A stretch of DNA of 64,000 nt. Origin: Streptomyces sp. SID13726 (GTDB lineage: Bacteria > Actinomycetota > Actinomycetes > Streptomycetales > Streptomycetaceae). Below the pieces are notes generated by a model. The model saw only the letters and a program-made list of their open reading frames with translations. It had not been told where the DNA came from and made no database searches. The DNA is taken from contig NZ_JAAGLY010000003.1 in the NCBI RefSeq assembly GCF_010548375.1, positions 806,001-870,000 of the forward strand. The letters are read 5' to 3'. Positions within the stretch are counted from its first letter, which is position 1. Each line of letters opens with the position of its first letter. Positions 43,030 through 52,206 of the stretch are shown in pieces. Position numbers and translations under genes: made by a program.

Positions 43030-45984
43030 TCAGACGGTCGGCTGCCGAGGCTCTCGGTCGAGGGCGCGCGCCAGTGCCGCTCGGGAGGAGATGTCGAGCT
43101 TGCGGTAGATGCGACCGAGGTGGGACTCGACCGTCCTGGTGCTGATGAAGAGCCGCTCCGCGATGTCCTTGGTGCGCCTGCCCTCCGCCGCGAGCTTCGC
43201 GATCTCCCGCTCCCGCTCGGTGAGGGTGGCCGACGCGGTCCAGCCGCCCAGCCCCTCCACCGTCGCAACCTCCGCATCGGCAGTAGTAGTTGGGGTGGCC
43301 GGCGGCAGCAGCGCCCTGACCTTGGCGGCCTCGTCGTGGATCCGCTGCGCGCCGCGGGCACGGGCGACCCGTCCCGCCGTGTCGAGCCAGTCCAGCGCCC
43401 GTTGGGGGCCATGGGTCGCGCAAACCGAGGGCGCCCCGGTCACCAGGGTCCAGGCGTGCTCCACCGGCAGGCCCTCGCGGCGGAACGACTCCGCGCTCTC
43501 GTGGAACAGCCTTGCCGCCAGGCCGTGTTCGCCCTCGGCGGCAAGAAGCGCGGCCCGGGCCCTGCGTACGTACTGGTGCTGCACGGGCAGCCCCAACTGC
43601 TCGGCCACCGTCTCCCCCGCCACCGCCCAGCCGCGCGCGGCGTCGATGTCCCCGCACCGCAGAGCCGCTTCGCAGGCGAGGGCGAGCAAGGAGGGCTGCC
43701 AGACCGGCAGCAGCCGCTGCAACCGCGGGCCGCCCTGCTCGACGAGGGTGCGCAGACAGCCGGCCGGGTCGCCGCCGAGGAACTGGGCGCAGGCGCGCAG
43801 CCCGACCGCGACGGCCGCGCGCCAACCCCGCTTGCGCGAGGCGAGGGAGAACCCTTCCTCGGCGAGTTCGAGCAGCTTTTCGGTGTCCCGGCGTGGACGC
43901 GTCCAGAGCAGCCCGGTGGCCCGCAGGGTCATGGCGATCCCGGCGGCTTCGTCGGCGCCGCTCATCCTCGCGAGCAGTTCGGCCTCGGCGGCCCGGTGGC
44001 AGAGCGACTCCAACCGCCCTGTCATCTGGTCGAGATGACACAGGGCCACCAGTTGGTTGACCCGGATGAGCCTCCGGGTGGCGCCTGTGGTCGCCTGGAG
44101 TCCTCGTTCCAGATGCCGGTAGGAGTCGTGGAACCGTTCCTGGAACAACTCCGCGCAGCCCAGCATCGCCAGGACGTCGGGCAGGGTGACGGCGGCCGCG
44201 TCAGGCAGGGCGTCCACGATCCGCGCGCACTCGGTGACTTCAGCGACGGCCTCCGGCAGCAGGCCGAGCTGGGTGTCGCCGAGTGCGCCCAGGGCCCGGA
44301 GGTAGGGCACCGTCGGGTCCGCGTCCCCGGCGGCCTCCGCCGCCTCGCGAACGACGTCACGGGCCTCGCCGTAGGCGCCTCGGAACAGCTGAACACGCCC
44401 GTACGCGGTGACCAGTTCGGCCACCGACGCCGGCAGCGGAACCGGCAGCGGACGGGGTACGAGGTCGAGCTCCGTCCGGACCACGGCCTCGGCCTCCTGG
44501 TGGCGACCCAGCAGCCGCTCCAGCTCCCCGCAGACGGCGTAGGCGCTCTGCCGCAGCTCCTCGGAGAGATCCGACCGGTAGCGGAGCAGGTCGTGCACCA
44601 GTGAACGGGCCTCCTGGAGACGGCCCACGGCGCTGAGGGCGCGGCAGCAGTCGAGCACGAGAACGACCCGGGGAGCACTGATCCTGTCCCCCGCGGGCAG
44701 GCTGTCGAGCGCCAGGCGCAGCCAACGGGCGGCGACGGCCGGGGAATGGGCCATCGCCTCTGCCGCGCCCTCGACGAGAACCTGCCGCGCCTCCGAACTC
44801 CCCGCGCCCACCAGGTACTCGGCCTGCCGGGCGCGTCGGAGCGCCGGTGCTCCTCGCGTGGTGAGCAACTCCAGTGCCTGTCCATGGGAGTTGGCGCGCA
44901 GGGCGGGCGAAGCGTGGGCCAGCGTGACATGGCCGAGGACCGGGTGCCGGAAGACGTAGCCACCGCCTCGGGGCAGTGCCCGTATCAAGTCCGCTTCGAC
45001 GAGTTCGGTGAACGCTGCGACGGTCCGCTCCGGGCCCAGACCGGAGACCGCGGCGACGTCGTCCCACAGGAAGGGATCCCCGAGTACGGCGGCGGCCTGG
45101 GCGGAGCGCGCGGCGTCAGCCGTGAGGGCGTCCAGCTCGGTGATGACGGAGGTGGCCTCCCGGAGCATGCCGTCCTGGTCCGGGCCTGCGCTCAGCGGCC
45201 ACTCGTCCGGGTCCCACTTCGCCGCGACCAGGATCCGCAGCATCCGCGGGTTGCCGCCGCAGGCCGCGTGCAGTTGCTCGGTGTACGTGCCGTCGATCAC
45301 GGGTGCGGTGGAGTCGCGCCACTGGGTGTACGCGTGGTCGCGAGCGGACGGGGAGACGGCGTCGGCGTGGGACCTTCCGGACCTTCCTCGGCCGAGGTGG
45401 GCGGATATCGCCCGGAGGTCCAACGGGGCCGGAGCGAGGCGGATCACCGAACCGGTCTCGGCTCCGTGGTCGAGCGCTTCCCTCAGTACCGGGCGGGACT
45501 GGCGTGGGCGGTGCGCCAACGCCAGCACGAACGGGCCGGGTGGGGGCGTCCGCACGAGCCGGGCCATCAGACGCGCGGACTGGTCGTCGTACAGATGGAC
45601 GTTGTCGAGGACCAGGACGCCTCCGTGCCGCGCCGCCCAGCGCGTGAGCACGTCCCGCAGTTCGGCGTCCGTCTCGGGGCCGAGCGCCCGCGCAGTCGGG
45701 GCATCCCGCGCGTCCAGGGCGTCCCACACGTCCTCGACGACCTGGCCGGGCGGTGCGGAACCGTGCGCGGCGTGGGCTCGCGCCACGAGTGCCCCTGCTC
45801 GGGCCGCCCGCTCGGCGAGCTGCCCGAGCAGCGTGGTCTTTCCGATGCCCGGCTCACCGGTGATCTCCAGGACTGATCCACGGCCGTCGGCGAGTTCCCC
45901 CACGACCGCGGTGAGACGCTCGGTCTGCGTCTGCGCGACGCCGAGTACGGCGCCGCTCTCCTGGACCGGATCCTTCAGGGCCAA
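43030..45984 (-). CDS. LuxR-family regulator of the LAL type
   Basis: A 984-aa regulator. The N-terminal AAA/STAND ATPase has Walker A ITGEPGIGKTTLLG (41-54) and Walker B GGVLVLDNVHLYD. The long middle region (about 350-900) is helical and TPR-like. The C-terminal HTH reads LTEREREIAKLAAEGRRTKD, then IAERLFISTRTVESHLGRIY, then RKLDISSRAALARAL. The length fits LAL activators (~900-1000 aa), which often switch on catabolic or antibiotic genes. No clear target is adjacent; the PLP decarboxylase lies 486 bp upstream on the same strand, separated by a gene remnant. Confidence 0.92.
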   Translation of the reverse strand: MALKDPVQESGAVLGVAQTQTERLTAVVGELADGRGSVLEITGEPGIGKTTLLGQLAERAARAGALVARAHAAHGSAPPGQVVEDVWDALDARDAPTARALGPETDAELRDVLTRWAARHGGVLVLDNVHLYDDQSARLMARLVRTPPPGPFVLALAHRPRQSRPVLREALDHGAETGSVIRLAPAPLDLRAISAHLGRGRSGRSHADAVSPSARDHAYTQWRDSTAPVIDGTYTEQLHAACGGNPRMLRILVAAKWDPDEWPLSAGPDQDGMLREATSVITELDALTADAARSAQAAAVLGDPFLWDDVAAVSGLGPERTVAAFTELVEADLIRALPRGGGYVFRHPVLGHVTLAHASPALRANSHGQALELLTTRGAPALRRARQAEYLVGAGSSEARQVLVEGAAEAMAHSPAVAARWLRLALDSLPAGDRISAPRVVLVLDCCRALSAVGRLQEARSLVHDLLRYRSDLSEELRQSAYAVCGELERLLGRHQEAEAVVRTELDLVPRPLPVPLPASVAELVTAYGRVQLFRGAYGEARDVVREAAEAAGDADPTVPYLRALGALGDTQLGLLPEAVAEVTECARIVDALPDAAAVTLPDVLAMLGCAELFQERFHDSYRHLERGLQATTGATRRLIRVNQLVALCHLDQMTGRLESLCHRAAEAELLARMSGADEAAGIAMTLRATGLLWTRPRRDTEKLLELAEEGFSLASRKRGWRAAVAVGLRACAQFLGGDPAGCLRTLVEQGGPRLQRLLPVWQPSLLALACEAALRCGDIDAARGWAVAGETVAEQLGLPVQHQYVRRARAALLAAEGEHGLAARLFHESAESFRREGLPVEHAWTLVTGAPSVCATHGPQRALDWLDTAGRVARARGAQRIHDEAAKVRALLPPATPTTTADAEVATVEGLGGWTASATLTEREREIAKLAAEGRRTKDIAERLFISTRTVESHLGRIYRKLDISSRAALARALDREPRQPTV

Positions 45985-46078
45985 GCGATCCTCCAGCCTC
46001 CACCCTCTGTCGTCGATTCGGATATTAAGCCATCACATCAGCCGACTTGAGGCTTGAAACCGTGGTCCCGCCTGTGAA

Positions 46079-46470
46079 GTGACGGCGGCCAGCGGGCGGT
46101 TGACCGACCCTGCGTGGCTGGTGCACGGCGACCCGGAGGCGGTCCTCGCGGGCCTGGACGGTGCTGCCGGACAGATGGAGGCGCTGGCGGTGCTGCTCGA
46201 TGGGCGACCGGTCGTGGTCGGCTCCTGTGTCGACGACGATGGTGAACAGACGTCACCTCGTAGCCACCGGCGACGGCGACTGCCTTGGTTTTCAAGCCGG
46301 CCTTCAGGGCGGGACGGCGACGGAGATCACCTTCGCCGCCCGCGGCCACGGGGCACCTCGCCCGAACGGCCACGGTCCCGCGCGGGCCGCTCCGAACGTC
46401 TCGCCCTTTCGGCTGACCCGCCGGGACCCGCTGTACGACCCAGCGGACCCGCGGGACACCCCGTACCGGA
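46079..46470 (+). pseudogene. possible frameshifted gene remnant
   Basis: This 486-bp gap between the LuxR and decarboxylase genes has protein-like sequence broken over two plus frames: TDPAWLVHGDPEAVLAGLDG and ALAVLLDGRPVVVGSCVDDD in the first, then HLVATGDGDCLGFQAG, TATEITFAARGHGAP and DPLYDPADPRDTPYRI in the next. The switch is near 46232. The family is not recognised. No intact ORF with a ribosome site. Confidence 0.3.
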
Positions 46471-47847
46471 TCAGCGCGCCCGCACAAGCTCCTCGACCCG
46501 TGCGTGGAGATGCTCCACATGGTCTTCGGACTCCGGCTTCATCAGAACGCTGCGCAGGATCCGCGCCCCGTCGCCATCGGCGTCCGCGTCCGCGGTGACC
46601 TTCGGATGGCGTGCCGAGAACGCCGTACGGTCCGCCTTGAGCGTGCTCAGGAACACCGGGTCGTCGCTGTCCATCCCGGCCCTCAGGACATCCGCCGAGG
46701 CCGTGTCGATCGCGCTCAGCGTGGTGGGTTCGACCAGCGGGAAGTAGCTGACGATGTCCAACTCGGGCCGCTGGTACAGCTCCAGGAAGTTGGACGACGT
46801 GATCAGGTCGGACCAGCGCAGGGCGGCGCGTCGGCCCGCGGCCAGCACCTGGCCGAGGCCGGCGGGTGTGGGCGGGAGGAGTTGGAAGGTGAGCCACAGG
46901 GCGGCGGCCGAGGCACCGGCCCGTGAGCACTCCAGGCTGATCTCGCCGAGGTGGAGCTCGCTGGACGTGAAATAGGTGTACGGAGAGTCGTGGAGGTAGA
47001 AGCGGCCCACCCCGGGGTCGCGGAAGAGTACGGCGCCGCAGCCGTAGGGCTGGAGTCCGTGCTTGTGCGGGTCGATCACGACCGAGTCGCACTCGGCGAT
47101 CGCACGCCAGGGCCCGGCGGGGATGCCTTCGGGGCCCTCGGCACCGGCCAGCAGGGTGAAGAAGCCTCCGTAGGCGGCGTCGACGTGGAGCCGGACGCCG
47201 TGGCGCTCGCGCAGGGCGAGGGCCTGGTCGACGGGGTCGACGGCGCCGAGGCCGGTGGTGCCCGCGGTGAGCACCACCGTGCCCACCTCGCCGCCGCGCA
47301 GGATGTCCTCCAGGGCGTCGAGGCTCATGCGGCCGCGGTCGTCGGTGGGGACCGGATAGCCCTTCATGCCGAGGACGCGGCACATCCGGCCGTGGGTGTA
47401 GTGGGCGTCGGCGCTGTAGGCGATCCCCTGGCCGGGGTGCAGTTCCCGGGCGATGAACAGTGCTTCCAGGTTGGCGATGGTGCCGCTGGTGGTGAGGTGG
47501 CCGAGGTGGGTGTCGTAGCCGAACATCGTGGCCAGTCGCGCGACGACCTCGCGCTCCATCCGGGCGGTGGCGGGGCCGCCGTCGAGGGCGTGGTTGTTGG
47601 GGTTGATCAGCATGGCGGTGAGGTAGCCGACCACGGCCGCGGGGTGCGGGGGCTTGAGCATCTGGCCCGCGTAGTGCGGGTGGAAGAAGGGGTAGTTGTC
47701 GCCCAGGCGTCCCGTGAACTCCTGGAAGGCGGCGGCGAAGCGGTCGTCGTCGACGTGGAGTGACGGGTGGGGCCGGTAGGGGCCGTATCCGTCGGCCCAC
47801 TCCTGTATCGCTTCGGTGGCTCGGCCCAGCCAGTGCTGTAGGTCCAT
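46471..47847 (-). CDS. PLP-dependent group II amino acid decarboxylase
   Basis: A 458-aa fold-type I decarboxylase. The PLP lysine is K262 in SVVIDPHKHGLQPYG; HVDAAYGG (D223) binds the pyridine nitrogen. HLTTSGTIANLEALF and YSADAHYTHGRM form the cofactor phosphate and ring-stacking regions. Resembles aromatic-amino-acid/tyrosine decarboxylases more than GadB. It produces an amine and CO2; the substrate is likely aromatic (Tyr, Phe, Trp) or glutamate-like, not resolved. Divergent from a MarR regulator, with a palindrome between them, so induction by a phenolic or amine ligand of MarR is plausible. Confidence 0.9.
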   Translation of the reverse strand: MDLQHWLGRATEAIQEWADGYGPYRPHPSLHVDDDRFAAAFQEFTGRLGDNYPFFHPHYAGQMLKPPHPAAVVGYLTAMLINPNNHALDGGPATARMEREVVARLATMFGYDTHLGHLTTSGTIANLEALFIARELHPGQGIAYSADAHYTHGRMCRVLGMKGYPVPTDDRGRMSLDALEDILRGGEVGTVVLTAGTTGLGAVDPVDQALALRERHGVRLHVDAAYGGFFTLLAGAEGPEGIPAGPWRAIAECDSVVIDPHKHGLQPYGCGAVLFRDPGVGRFYLHDSPYTYFTSSELHLGEISLECSRAGASAAALWLTFQLLPPTPAGLGQVLAAGRRAALRWSDLITSSNFLELYQRPELDIVSYFPLVEPTTLSAIDTASADVLRAGMDSDDPVFLSTLKADRTAFSARHPKVTADADADGDGARILRSVLMKPESEDHVEHLHARVEELVRAR

Positions 47848-47910
47848 GGGTCTTCCCTTCCACGCGGCTCCCTCAGAGGGAGACAGCGTAGAACTTCATT
47901 GACCACTCAG

Positions 47911-47931
47911 CAATTGACTAGTCAGTAATTG
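47911..47931. promoter_or_regulatory. MarR-type operator between decarboxylase and marR
   Basis: An AT-rich inverted repeat with CAATTGAC at 47911-47918 and AGTAATTG at 47924-47931 around the palindromic ACTAGT core (TTGACTAGTCAG). It is 64 bp from the decarboxylase start and 38 bp from the marR start, fitting autoregulation and control of the decarboxylase. Confidence 0.55.
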
Positions 47932-47968
47932 AGACGGCAGTAGGTGAGGAGGCAGTAAAGTCGGATGA

Positions 47969-48451
47969 ATGAACGCCCGCAACCCACAGAGCGACGAAGC
48001 GGCCCTCGCCGCCAACAGCCCGCGCGTGCACGACTTCGGGCTGCTGATCAAGGCCGCCACCCGCCTGGAACAGCGGATCGACACCGCTCTGCGGCGCGAG
48101 TGCGGGATCGGCCACACCATGTTCGAGGTCCTCATCCGGCTCGGCCGACAGCCGGGCGAAGAGGTCTCGCAGCGCGAACTCGCCGACGACCTCACCCTGA
48201 CCAGCAGCGGCATCACCCGCCTGATCGACCGCATGGAGGAGGCAGGCCTGGTGTCCCGCGTGCCGTCACCCGGGGACCGCCGAAGCGTCCTGGTGGAACC
48301 GACCGACCACGGCCACACCGTGTTCCTCCGGGCCGCCGCCGTGCACGCGCAGGTCATCGAGCGGTTCTTCATCGCACCCGTGAGCGGGGAGGACTACGGG
48401 CGGCTGACGAAGTCGCTGGGCGAGATCAACAGGGCGCTGCGGGAGTCGTAG
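47969..48451 (+). CDS. MarR-family transcriptional regulator
   Basis: A 160-aa winged-helix protein. EVSQRELADDLTLTSSGITR and LIDRMEEAGLVSRVPSPGDR form the recognition helix and wing, with the family's D-R-R-S (DRRSVLVEPTDHG) next. The N-terminal helix (HDFGLLIKAATRLEQRIDTA) and the C-terminal helix make the dimer. It probably represses the divergent PLP decarboxylase via the palindrome at 47911-47931. Its 3' end overlaps the convergent GT87 gene by 26 bp. Confidence 0.88.
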   Translation: MNARNPQSDEAALAANSPRVHDFGLLIKAATRLEQRIDTALRRECGIGHTMFEVLIRLGRQPGEEVSQRELADDLTLTSSGITRLIDRMEEAGLVSRVPSPGDRRSVLVEPTDHGHTVFLRAAAVHAQVIERFFIAPVSGEDYGRLTKSLGEINRALRES

Positions 48452-49868
48452 GGCGGCTCCCGCCGAAGTGCCTCCACCTCACCCTCGACCGCACGCAGGC
48501 ACCGACGCCGACCACGACCGCCGCGGCGCCGTACGCCCAGGCCTGCACGGGAAAGCCGGGCAGGAGACCGCCGCCCAGGTACAGCGCGGTGCCGGCGAGG
48601 GTGATGGTGAGCCATTCCCAGCGGCCGTCCAGGGCCACGAGAGCGATCACGAGCAGGGAGTACCAGGGGTAGCTCGGGGAGAAGAGGAGCAGCGCCGTGC
48701 CGGTGAGCAGCAGGGCGCCGCGCCAGGGACGGTCCGGGTCCCCGCGCCGCCACACGTACACGCCGATCACCACCAGGACGACGGCCGCGGCCACTCCCGC
48801 GGCGGCGTCCGGCAGCAGGAGCCGCAGCAGGGCGAAACGGCGTACGTGGCCGGGCTCGTACCCCTCTTCATGGAGATAGCCGGGGAGGTAGCCGAGCACG
48901 CCGGGTCCGGACATCGCGACGTACGGCAGGTAGGCGAGTACGACCGTGGCGATCAGCGCCCCTGTCACCCGCAGGACGCGGGCCGGGCCGCGCTGTCCGG
49001 ACAGGGCCCCGGGCAGGGCCAGAACGGGCAGGAGTTTTACGGCGATCGCGGCGCCGAGCAGCGCGCCGCGGCGGGCCCCCGCGGTGGCCGTGCCCATGGC
49101 GAGCACGAGGAACAGGACGCCGAGGGTGTCGATGTGGGCGTTGTTCACCGCCTCCAGGGCGATCGCCGGGCACCATGCCCACAGGGCGGCCCGGGCCGGA
49201 GCCCGCCGTGGGTCACCTCGGCGGCGCAGAACGCGGAGCAGGGCCAGGGTCGTACCGAAGGCCAGGACCGCGCCGCCGACCTGGAGCGGCTTGTGACGGC
49301 TGTCCGGTGGGGACAGCGCGTGCACGGCGAGGTACCAGCCCTCGGCGACCGGTGGATAGATGGTGGGGACGGTGGGCCGGTTGATGCGGACGCACAGGCC
49401 GGTGCCGGTCCGGGTGAGCCCCCATCCCTCGCACTTGTCCAGGGTGGGGAACAGCCACTGGTCGCGCAGGCGGGCGAGTTCGGGTGCGGCGGGCGGATGC
49501 GCGTAGGGGGAGATTCCGGCGGCCTGGACCCGACCGTCCCAGGCGTAGCGGTACATGTCGTTGCTGGTGCGTGGCTGCGCGGTGAGCCCGGCCAGGGCGA
49601 CGGCGGCCGAGCCGATCAGGACGAGGACGGTCGCGGCACGGGCCGGAAGCCTGCGTACGGTCCGCACGGCGGCGGCGAACAGGGCCCAGGCCACGGCGTA
49701 TCCGGCCAGCAGCCAGCCGGACTCGCCCTTGTTGTCGCCGGCCTGGAGGGTCACGACGATCACCGCGGTCAGGGCCGCGAGGAGGAGCGCGGTTCCGGCG
49801 ATCCGCACGGGCGCGGTGGGGTGCGTGGACGGGGGTGCAGGGCGCTGTCGGGACAAGGTGGTGGTCAT
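48426..49868 (-). CDS. GT87/DUF2029-type membrane mannosyltransferase
   Basis: A 480-aa polytopic protein with about ten helices. The loop after helix 2-3, SNDMYRYAWDGRVQAAGISP, has the acidic pair and Arg typical of GT-C enzymes using polyprenyl-phosphate sugars. NRPTVPTIYPPVAEGWYLAV and ALLGAAIAVKLLPVLALPGA are further family patterns (GT87, PimE-like). Start (ATG 49868) overlaps the methyltransferase stop (ATGA). Last gene of the run 52094-48426. With a GT2 dolichol-phosphate-mannose-synthase-like gene at the head of the run, it probably glycosylates an extracytoplasmic lipid, protein or polymer. Confidence 0.88.
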   Translation of the reverse strand: MTTTLSRQRPAPPSTHPTAPVRIAGTALLLAALTAVIVVTLQAGDNKGESGWLLAGYAVAWALFAAAVRTVRRLPARAATVLVLIGSAAVALAGLTAQPRTSNDMYRYAWDGRVQAAGISPYAHPPAAPELARLRDQWLFPTLDKCEGWGLTRTGTGLCVRINRPTVPTIYPPVAEGWYLAVHALSPPDSRHKPLQVGGAVLAFGTTLALLRVLRRRGDPRRAPARAALWAWCPAIALEAVNNAHIDTLGVLFLVLAMGTATAGARRGALLGAAIAVKLLPVLALPGALSGQRGPARVLRVTGALIATVVLAYLPYVAMSGPGVLGYLPGYLHEEGYEPGHVRRFALLRLLLPDAAAGVAAAVVLVVIGVYVWRRGDPDRPWRGALLLTGTALLLFSPSYPWYSLLVIALVALDGRWEWLTITLAGTALYLGGGLLPGFPVQAWAYGAAAVVVGVGACVRSRVRWRHFGGSRPTTPAAPC

Positions 49869-50674
49869 GGGCGGATGTGGCCTTCGTGCGGTACGGGGGC
49901 GGGTAGGGCGTGGAGGCCCGTGTGCGGTACGGGCGCGGGTACGGCGTGGAGGCCCGTGTGCGGGCGGCGGAGTTCCAGGAAAGCGCGGCCGTCGGTGGTC
50001 CAACTGCCGGTGGAGAGCCATCCGTTGGCGTCGGCGGCGCGCAGGAGGGCGGTGGTGCCGACGCGGGCCCACGGGAAGGGGCGCCCGTGTCGGCCGTCGC
50101 CGTCCTCAACGCGGACGACGAGGCGTTCGTCCACGTCCTGCGGGGTGGCTTCGGCCAGCAGGCGGCCTCCCGGTCGGAGCAGGTCGTACAGGCGGGCGAG
50201 CAGTGCCGTCGGATCGCCGCCGATGCCGACGTTGCCGTCCATCAGCAGGGCCGTGGTCCAGCGGCCCTCCCTGGGCAGCCGGTCGAAGACGGACCGGCGC
50301 AGAGCGGTTCCGCCGTGCCGGCGGGTGCGCGCGACGGCGGCCGGGCTGACGTCCACGCCGAGTGCCGGTACGCCCACGGCGGCGAGCGCGGCCACCAGGC
50401 GTCCCGGGCCGCAGCCGACGTCCAGGACGGGTCCCCGGCAGCGGTGCAGTACGGCCATGTCGGCGGCGTCGGGTGCGGCGCAGAAGCGCTCCACGTCCAG
50501 GGGCAGCAGTGCGGTCGCCGCGTCGGGACCCGGTGTGACGCGGCGCAGGAACAGCGGGCCACGGCCGGTGTGCAGTGCGCGACCGTAGAGGTCGTCCGAC
50601 CAGGGCTCCCCTGGTTCGGCGTGCCCCAGAGGGTACGGACCGGCCACGGCCGTCCCCGCAGCCGTAGCGCTCAT
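49865..50674 (-). CDS. class I SAM-dependent methyltransferase with C-terminal tandem repeat
   Basis: A 269-aa protein. SAM motif I is VLDVGCGPGRLVAAL (83-97); VDVSPAAVARTRRHGG gives the acidic residue and DLLRPGGRLLAEA is motif III. After the fold, two copies of PHTGLHA(V/L)PAPV make a repeated tail encoded by the 36-bp direct repeats at 49886-49957. The tail length may vary between strains. It overlaps both neighbours by 4 bp. Acceptor unknown; a sugar or lipid made by the surrounding glycosyltransferases is a fair guess. Confidence 0.88.
   Translation of the reverse strand: MSATAAGTAVAGPYPLGHAEPGEPWSDDLYGRALHTGRGPLFLRRVTPGPDAATALLPLDVERFCAAPDAADMAVLHRCRGPVLDVGCGPGRLVAALAAVGVPALGVDVSPAAVARTRRHGGTALRRSVFDRLPREGRWTTALLMDGNVGIGGDPTALLARLYDLLRPGGRLLAEATPQDVDERLVVRVEDGDGRHGRPFPWARVGTTALLRAADANGWLSTGSWTTDGRAFLELRRPHTGLHAVPAPVPHTGLHALPAPVPHEGHIRP
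49886..49957. repeat. two 36-bp in-frame direct repeats
   Basis: Copies at 49886-49921 and 49922-49957 differ at two or three bases. Each encodes 12 residues of the methyltransferase tail; a third partial copy may follow. Confidence 0.8.
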
Positions 50675-51336
50675 CGGACCGTCTCCGCCGGCAGGGCGAG
50701 GGAAGCGAGTGCGGCGGCGAAGCGGGAGCCGGGCGCACAGGAGGTGACGACCGAGGCCGCGTCGGCGGCGGTGTCCACGTCACGGAGCGTCGGCAGGTCA
50801 CCGACGGTCAGTCCCGCCGCCACGAGCCTGCGGCGCTGAACGGCTCCGGTGCGCTCGGTGGACATCGGGACGCCCCGGACGAGGGCGCCGCCGCGGACCG
50901 GGTCGGCGAAGCCCAGGGCCCAGAACCCGCCGTCGGCCGCCGGGCCGAACCACGCGTCGTGCCCGTCGCGGCCGACGCCGGCCAGCAGGTCCGGGCTGAG
51001 CTGCGGGGTGTCCATGCCGACCAGGAGCGCCGGGCCGCTGTCGCACTGTTCGAAGGCGGCGGCGAGGCGTTCGTCGAGGCCGCCGTCCGTCTGAGGCACG
51101 ACCTCGAATCCGGGCGGGAGCCAGTGGCCGGGCGCTCCGTCGAGGACGAGAACCCGGCGCCGCGCGGGGACTTGGAGGATCGTGTGGAGCGTGTCGGTCA
51201 GCGCGGCCTCGGCCAGGACGGCCGCCTCCTCGGGGCTGTAGGGAGGGGTGAGACGGGTCTTGACCCGTCCCGGCACCGGCTCCTTCGCGATGACCAGCAA
51301 GGTGGCCGAACCTCCGGCCCTCGAAAGGGAGTTCAT
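50671..51336 (-). CDS. DUF2064/TIGR04282-family glycosyltransferase-like protein
   Basis: A 221-aa GT-A-like protein. LLVIAKEPVPGRVKTRLTPP is the nucleotide-sugar loop of the CofC/IspD-like family, PALLVGMDTPQLSPDLL carries the metal-binding Asp, and FGPAADGGFWALGF the substrate loop. Members are labelled arsenosugar biosynthesis glycosyltransferases by domain models, but in Streptomyces they usually accompany GT2 enzymes. It overlaps the GT2 stop and the methyltransferase start by 4 bp each, a fully coupled operon. Probably transfers or activates a sugar for the pathway. Confidence 0.87.
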   Translation of the reverse strand: MNSLSRAGGSATLLVIAKEPVPGRVKTRLTPPYSPEEAAVLAEAALTDTLHTILQVPARRRVLVLDGAPGHWLPPGFEVVPQTDGGLDERLAAAFEQCDSGPALLVGMDTPQLSPDLLAGVGRDGHDAWFGPAADGGFWALGFADPVRGGALVRGVPMSTERTGAVQRRRLVAAGLTVGDLPTLRDVDTAADAASVVTSCAPGSRFAAALASLALPAETVR

Positions 51337-52094
51337 CGGACGGCTCCCGTAACTCGCGTGCCCGACGCCGGAGTCGGGGTGGCGGCCGGCCGCTCGGCGA
51401 GAACCGCCCGCATGTCGCGTACGGCCTGCCAGGTGCCGCGCCAGGTGCCGGTGACCTTCGAGCGGCCCGTACGCGGGTGGTAGGGCGTGTCGGTCTCCGT
51501 CACCCGCCAGCCGGCGTCGGCGGCGCGGACGACCATCTGGAGCGGGTAGCCGGAGCGCCGGTCGGTCAGCCCGAGGCCCAGCAGCGCCTCCCTGCGGGCC
51601 GCGCGCATCGGGCCCAGGTCGTGCAGGCGCAGTCCGGTGCGGCGGCGGACCAGTCGGGCGAGTTCCAGGTTGGCCAGGCGGGCATGCAGGGGCCAGGCGC
51701 CCAGGGCTGTGGGCCTGCGGCGGCCGAGGACCAGGTCGGCGGTTCCGTCGAGGACGGGGGCGGCGACGGCGGGCAGCAGGGCGGGGTCAAGGGAGGCGTC
51801 GCAGTCGCAGAAGCAGACCGTGTCGGCGGTGGCGGCGGCCAGGCCCGCGTGGCAGGCGGCGCCGAAGCCGCGCCGGGGTTCGTGGACGACGTACGCGCCC
51901 AACTGCCGTGCGATGTCGGGCGATCCGTCGGTGGAACCGTTGTCGACGACGATGGCCCGCCAGCCGGGCGGGATGCGTTCCAGTACCCAGGGCAGGGCCT
52001 CGGCCTCGTCGAGGCAGGGCAGCACGACGTCCACGGAAAAAGGGGGCGTCACGAGGGAAGGGGGAGTTTCGAGGGAAGGGGAAGTCTCGATCAC
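51333..52094 (-). CDS. GT2-family glycosyltransferase (dolichol-phosphate-mannose synthase-like)
   Basis: A 253-aa GT-A enzyme. Start GTG 52094 (VIETSPSLE) is chosen because the protein-like sequence begins there; the ribosome site is weak. SVDVVLPCLDEAEALPWVLE opens the fold, AIVVDNGSTDGSPDIA follows, and FCDCDASLDPALLP holds the D-x-D metal site. RRSGYPLQMVVRAADAGWRV is the acceptor-side region. Family members make polyprenyl-phosphate sugars used by GT-C enzymes such as the GT87 gene at the end of this operon. Divergent from the response regulator at 52207, 112 bp apart. Confidence 0.87.
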   Translation of the reverse strand: MIETSPSLETPPSLVTPPFSVDVVLPCLDEAEALPWVLERIPPGWRAIVVDNGSTDGSPDIARQLGAYVVHEPRRGFGAACHAGLAAATADTVCFCDCDASLDPALLPAVAAPVLDGTADLVLGRRRPTALGAWPLHARLANLELARLVRRRTGLRLHDLGPMRAARREALLGLGLTDRRSGYPLQMVVRAADAGWRVTETDTPYHPRTGRSKVTGTWRGTWQAVRDMRAVLAERPAATPTPASGTRVTGAVR

Positions 52095-52140
52095 GCAACT
52101 CACCCTACGGACGCAAAATGGGCATAAGGGATTCAGCGTC

Positions 52141-52158
52141 CTTACGGAACTCTGACGT
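52141..52158 (+). promoter_or_regulatory. direct-repeat element site 1 (upstream of response regulator)
   Basis: CTTACGG-aact-CTGACGT: two 7-mers at 11-bp spacing, the usual arrangement for OmpR/PhoB-family regulators. It ends 49 bp before the GTG of the response regulator, suggesting autoregulation. Confidence 0.6.
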
Positions 52159-52206
52159 CGACCCCGGCCTCCGCCTGCGGCGCTCTCCCGGTGTGAGACT
52201 CGTGGG

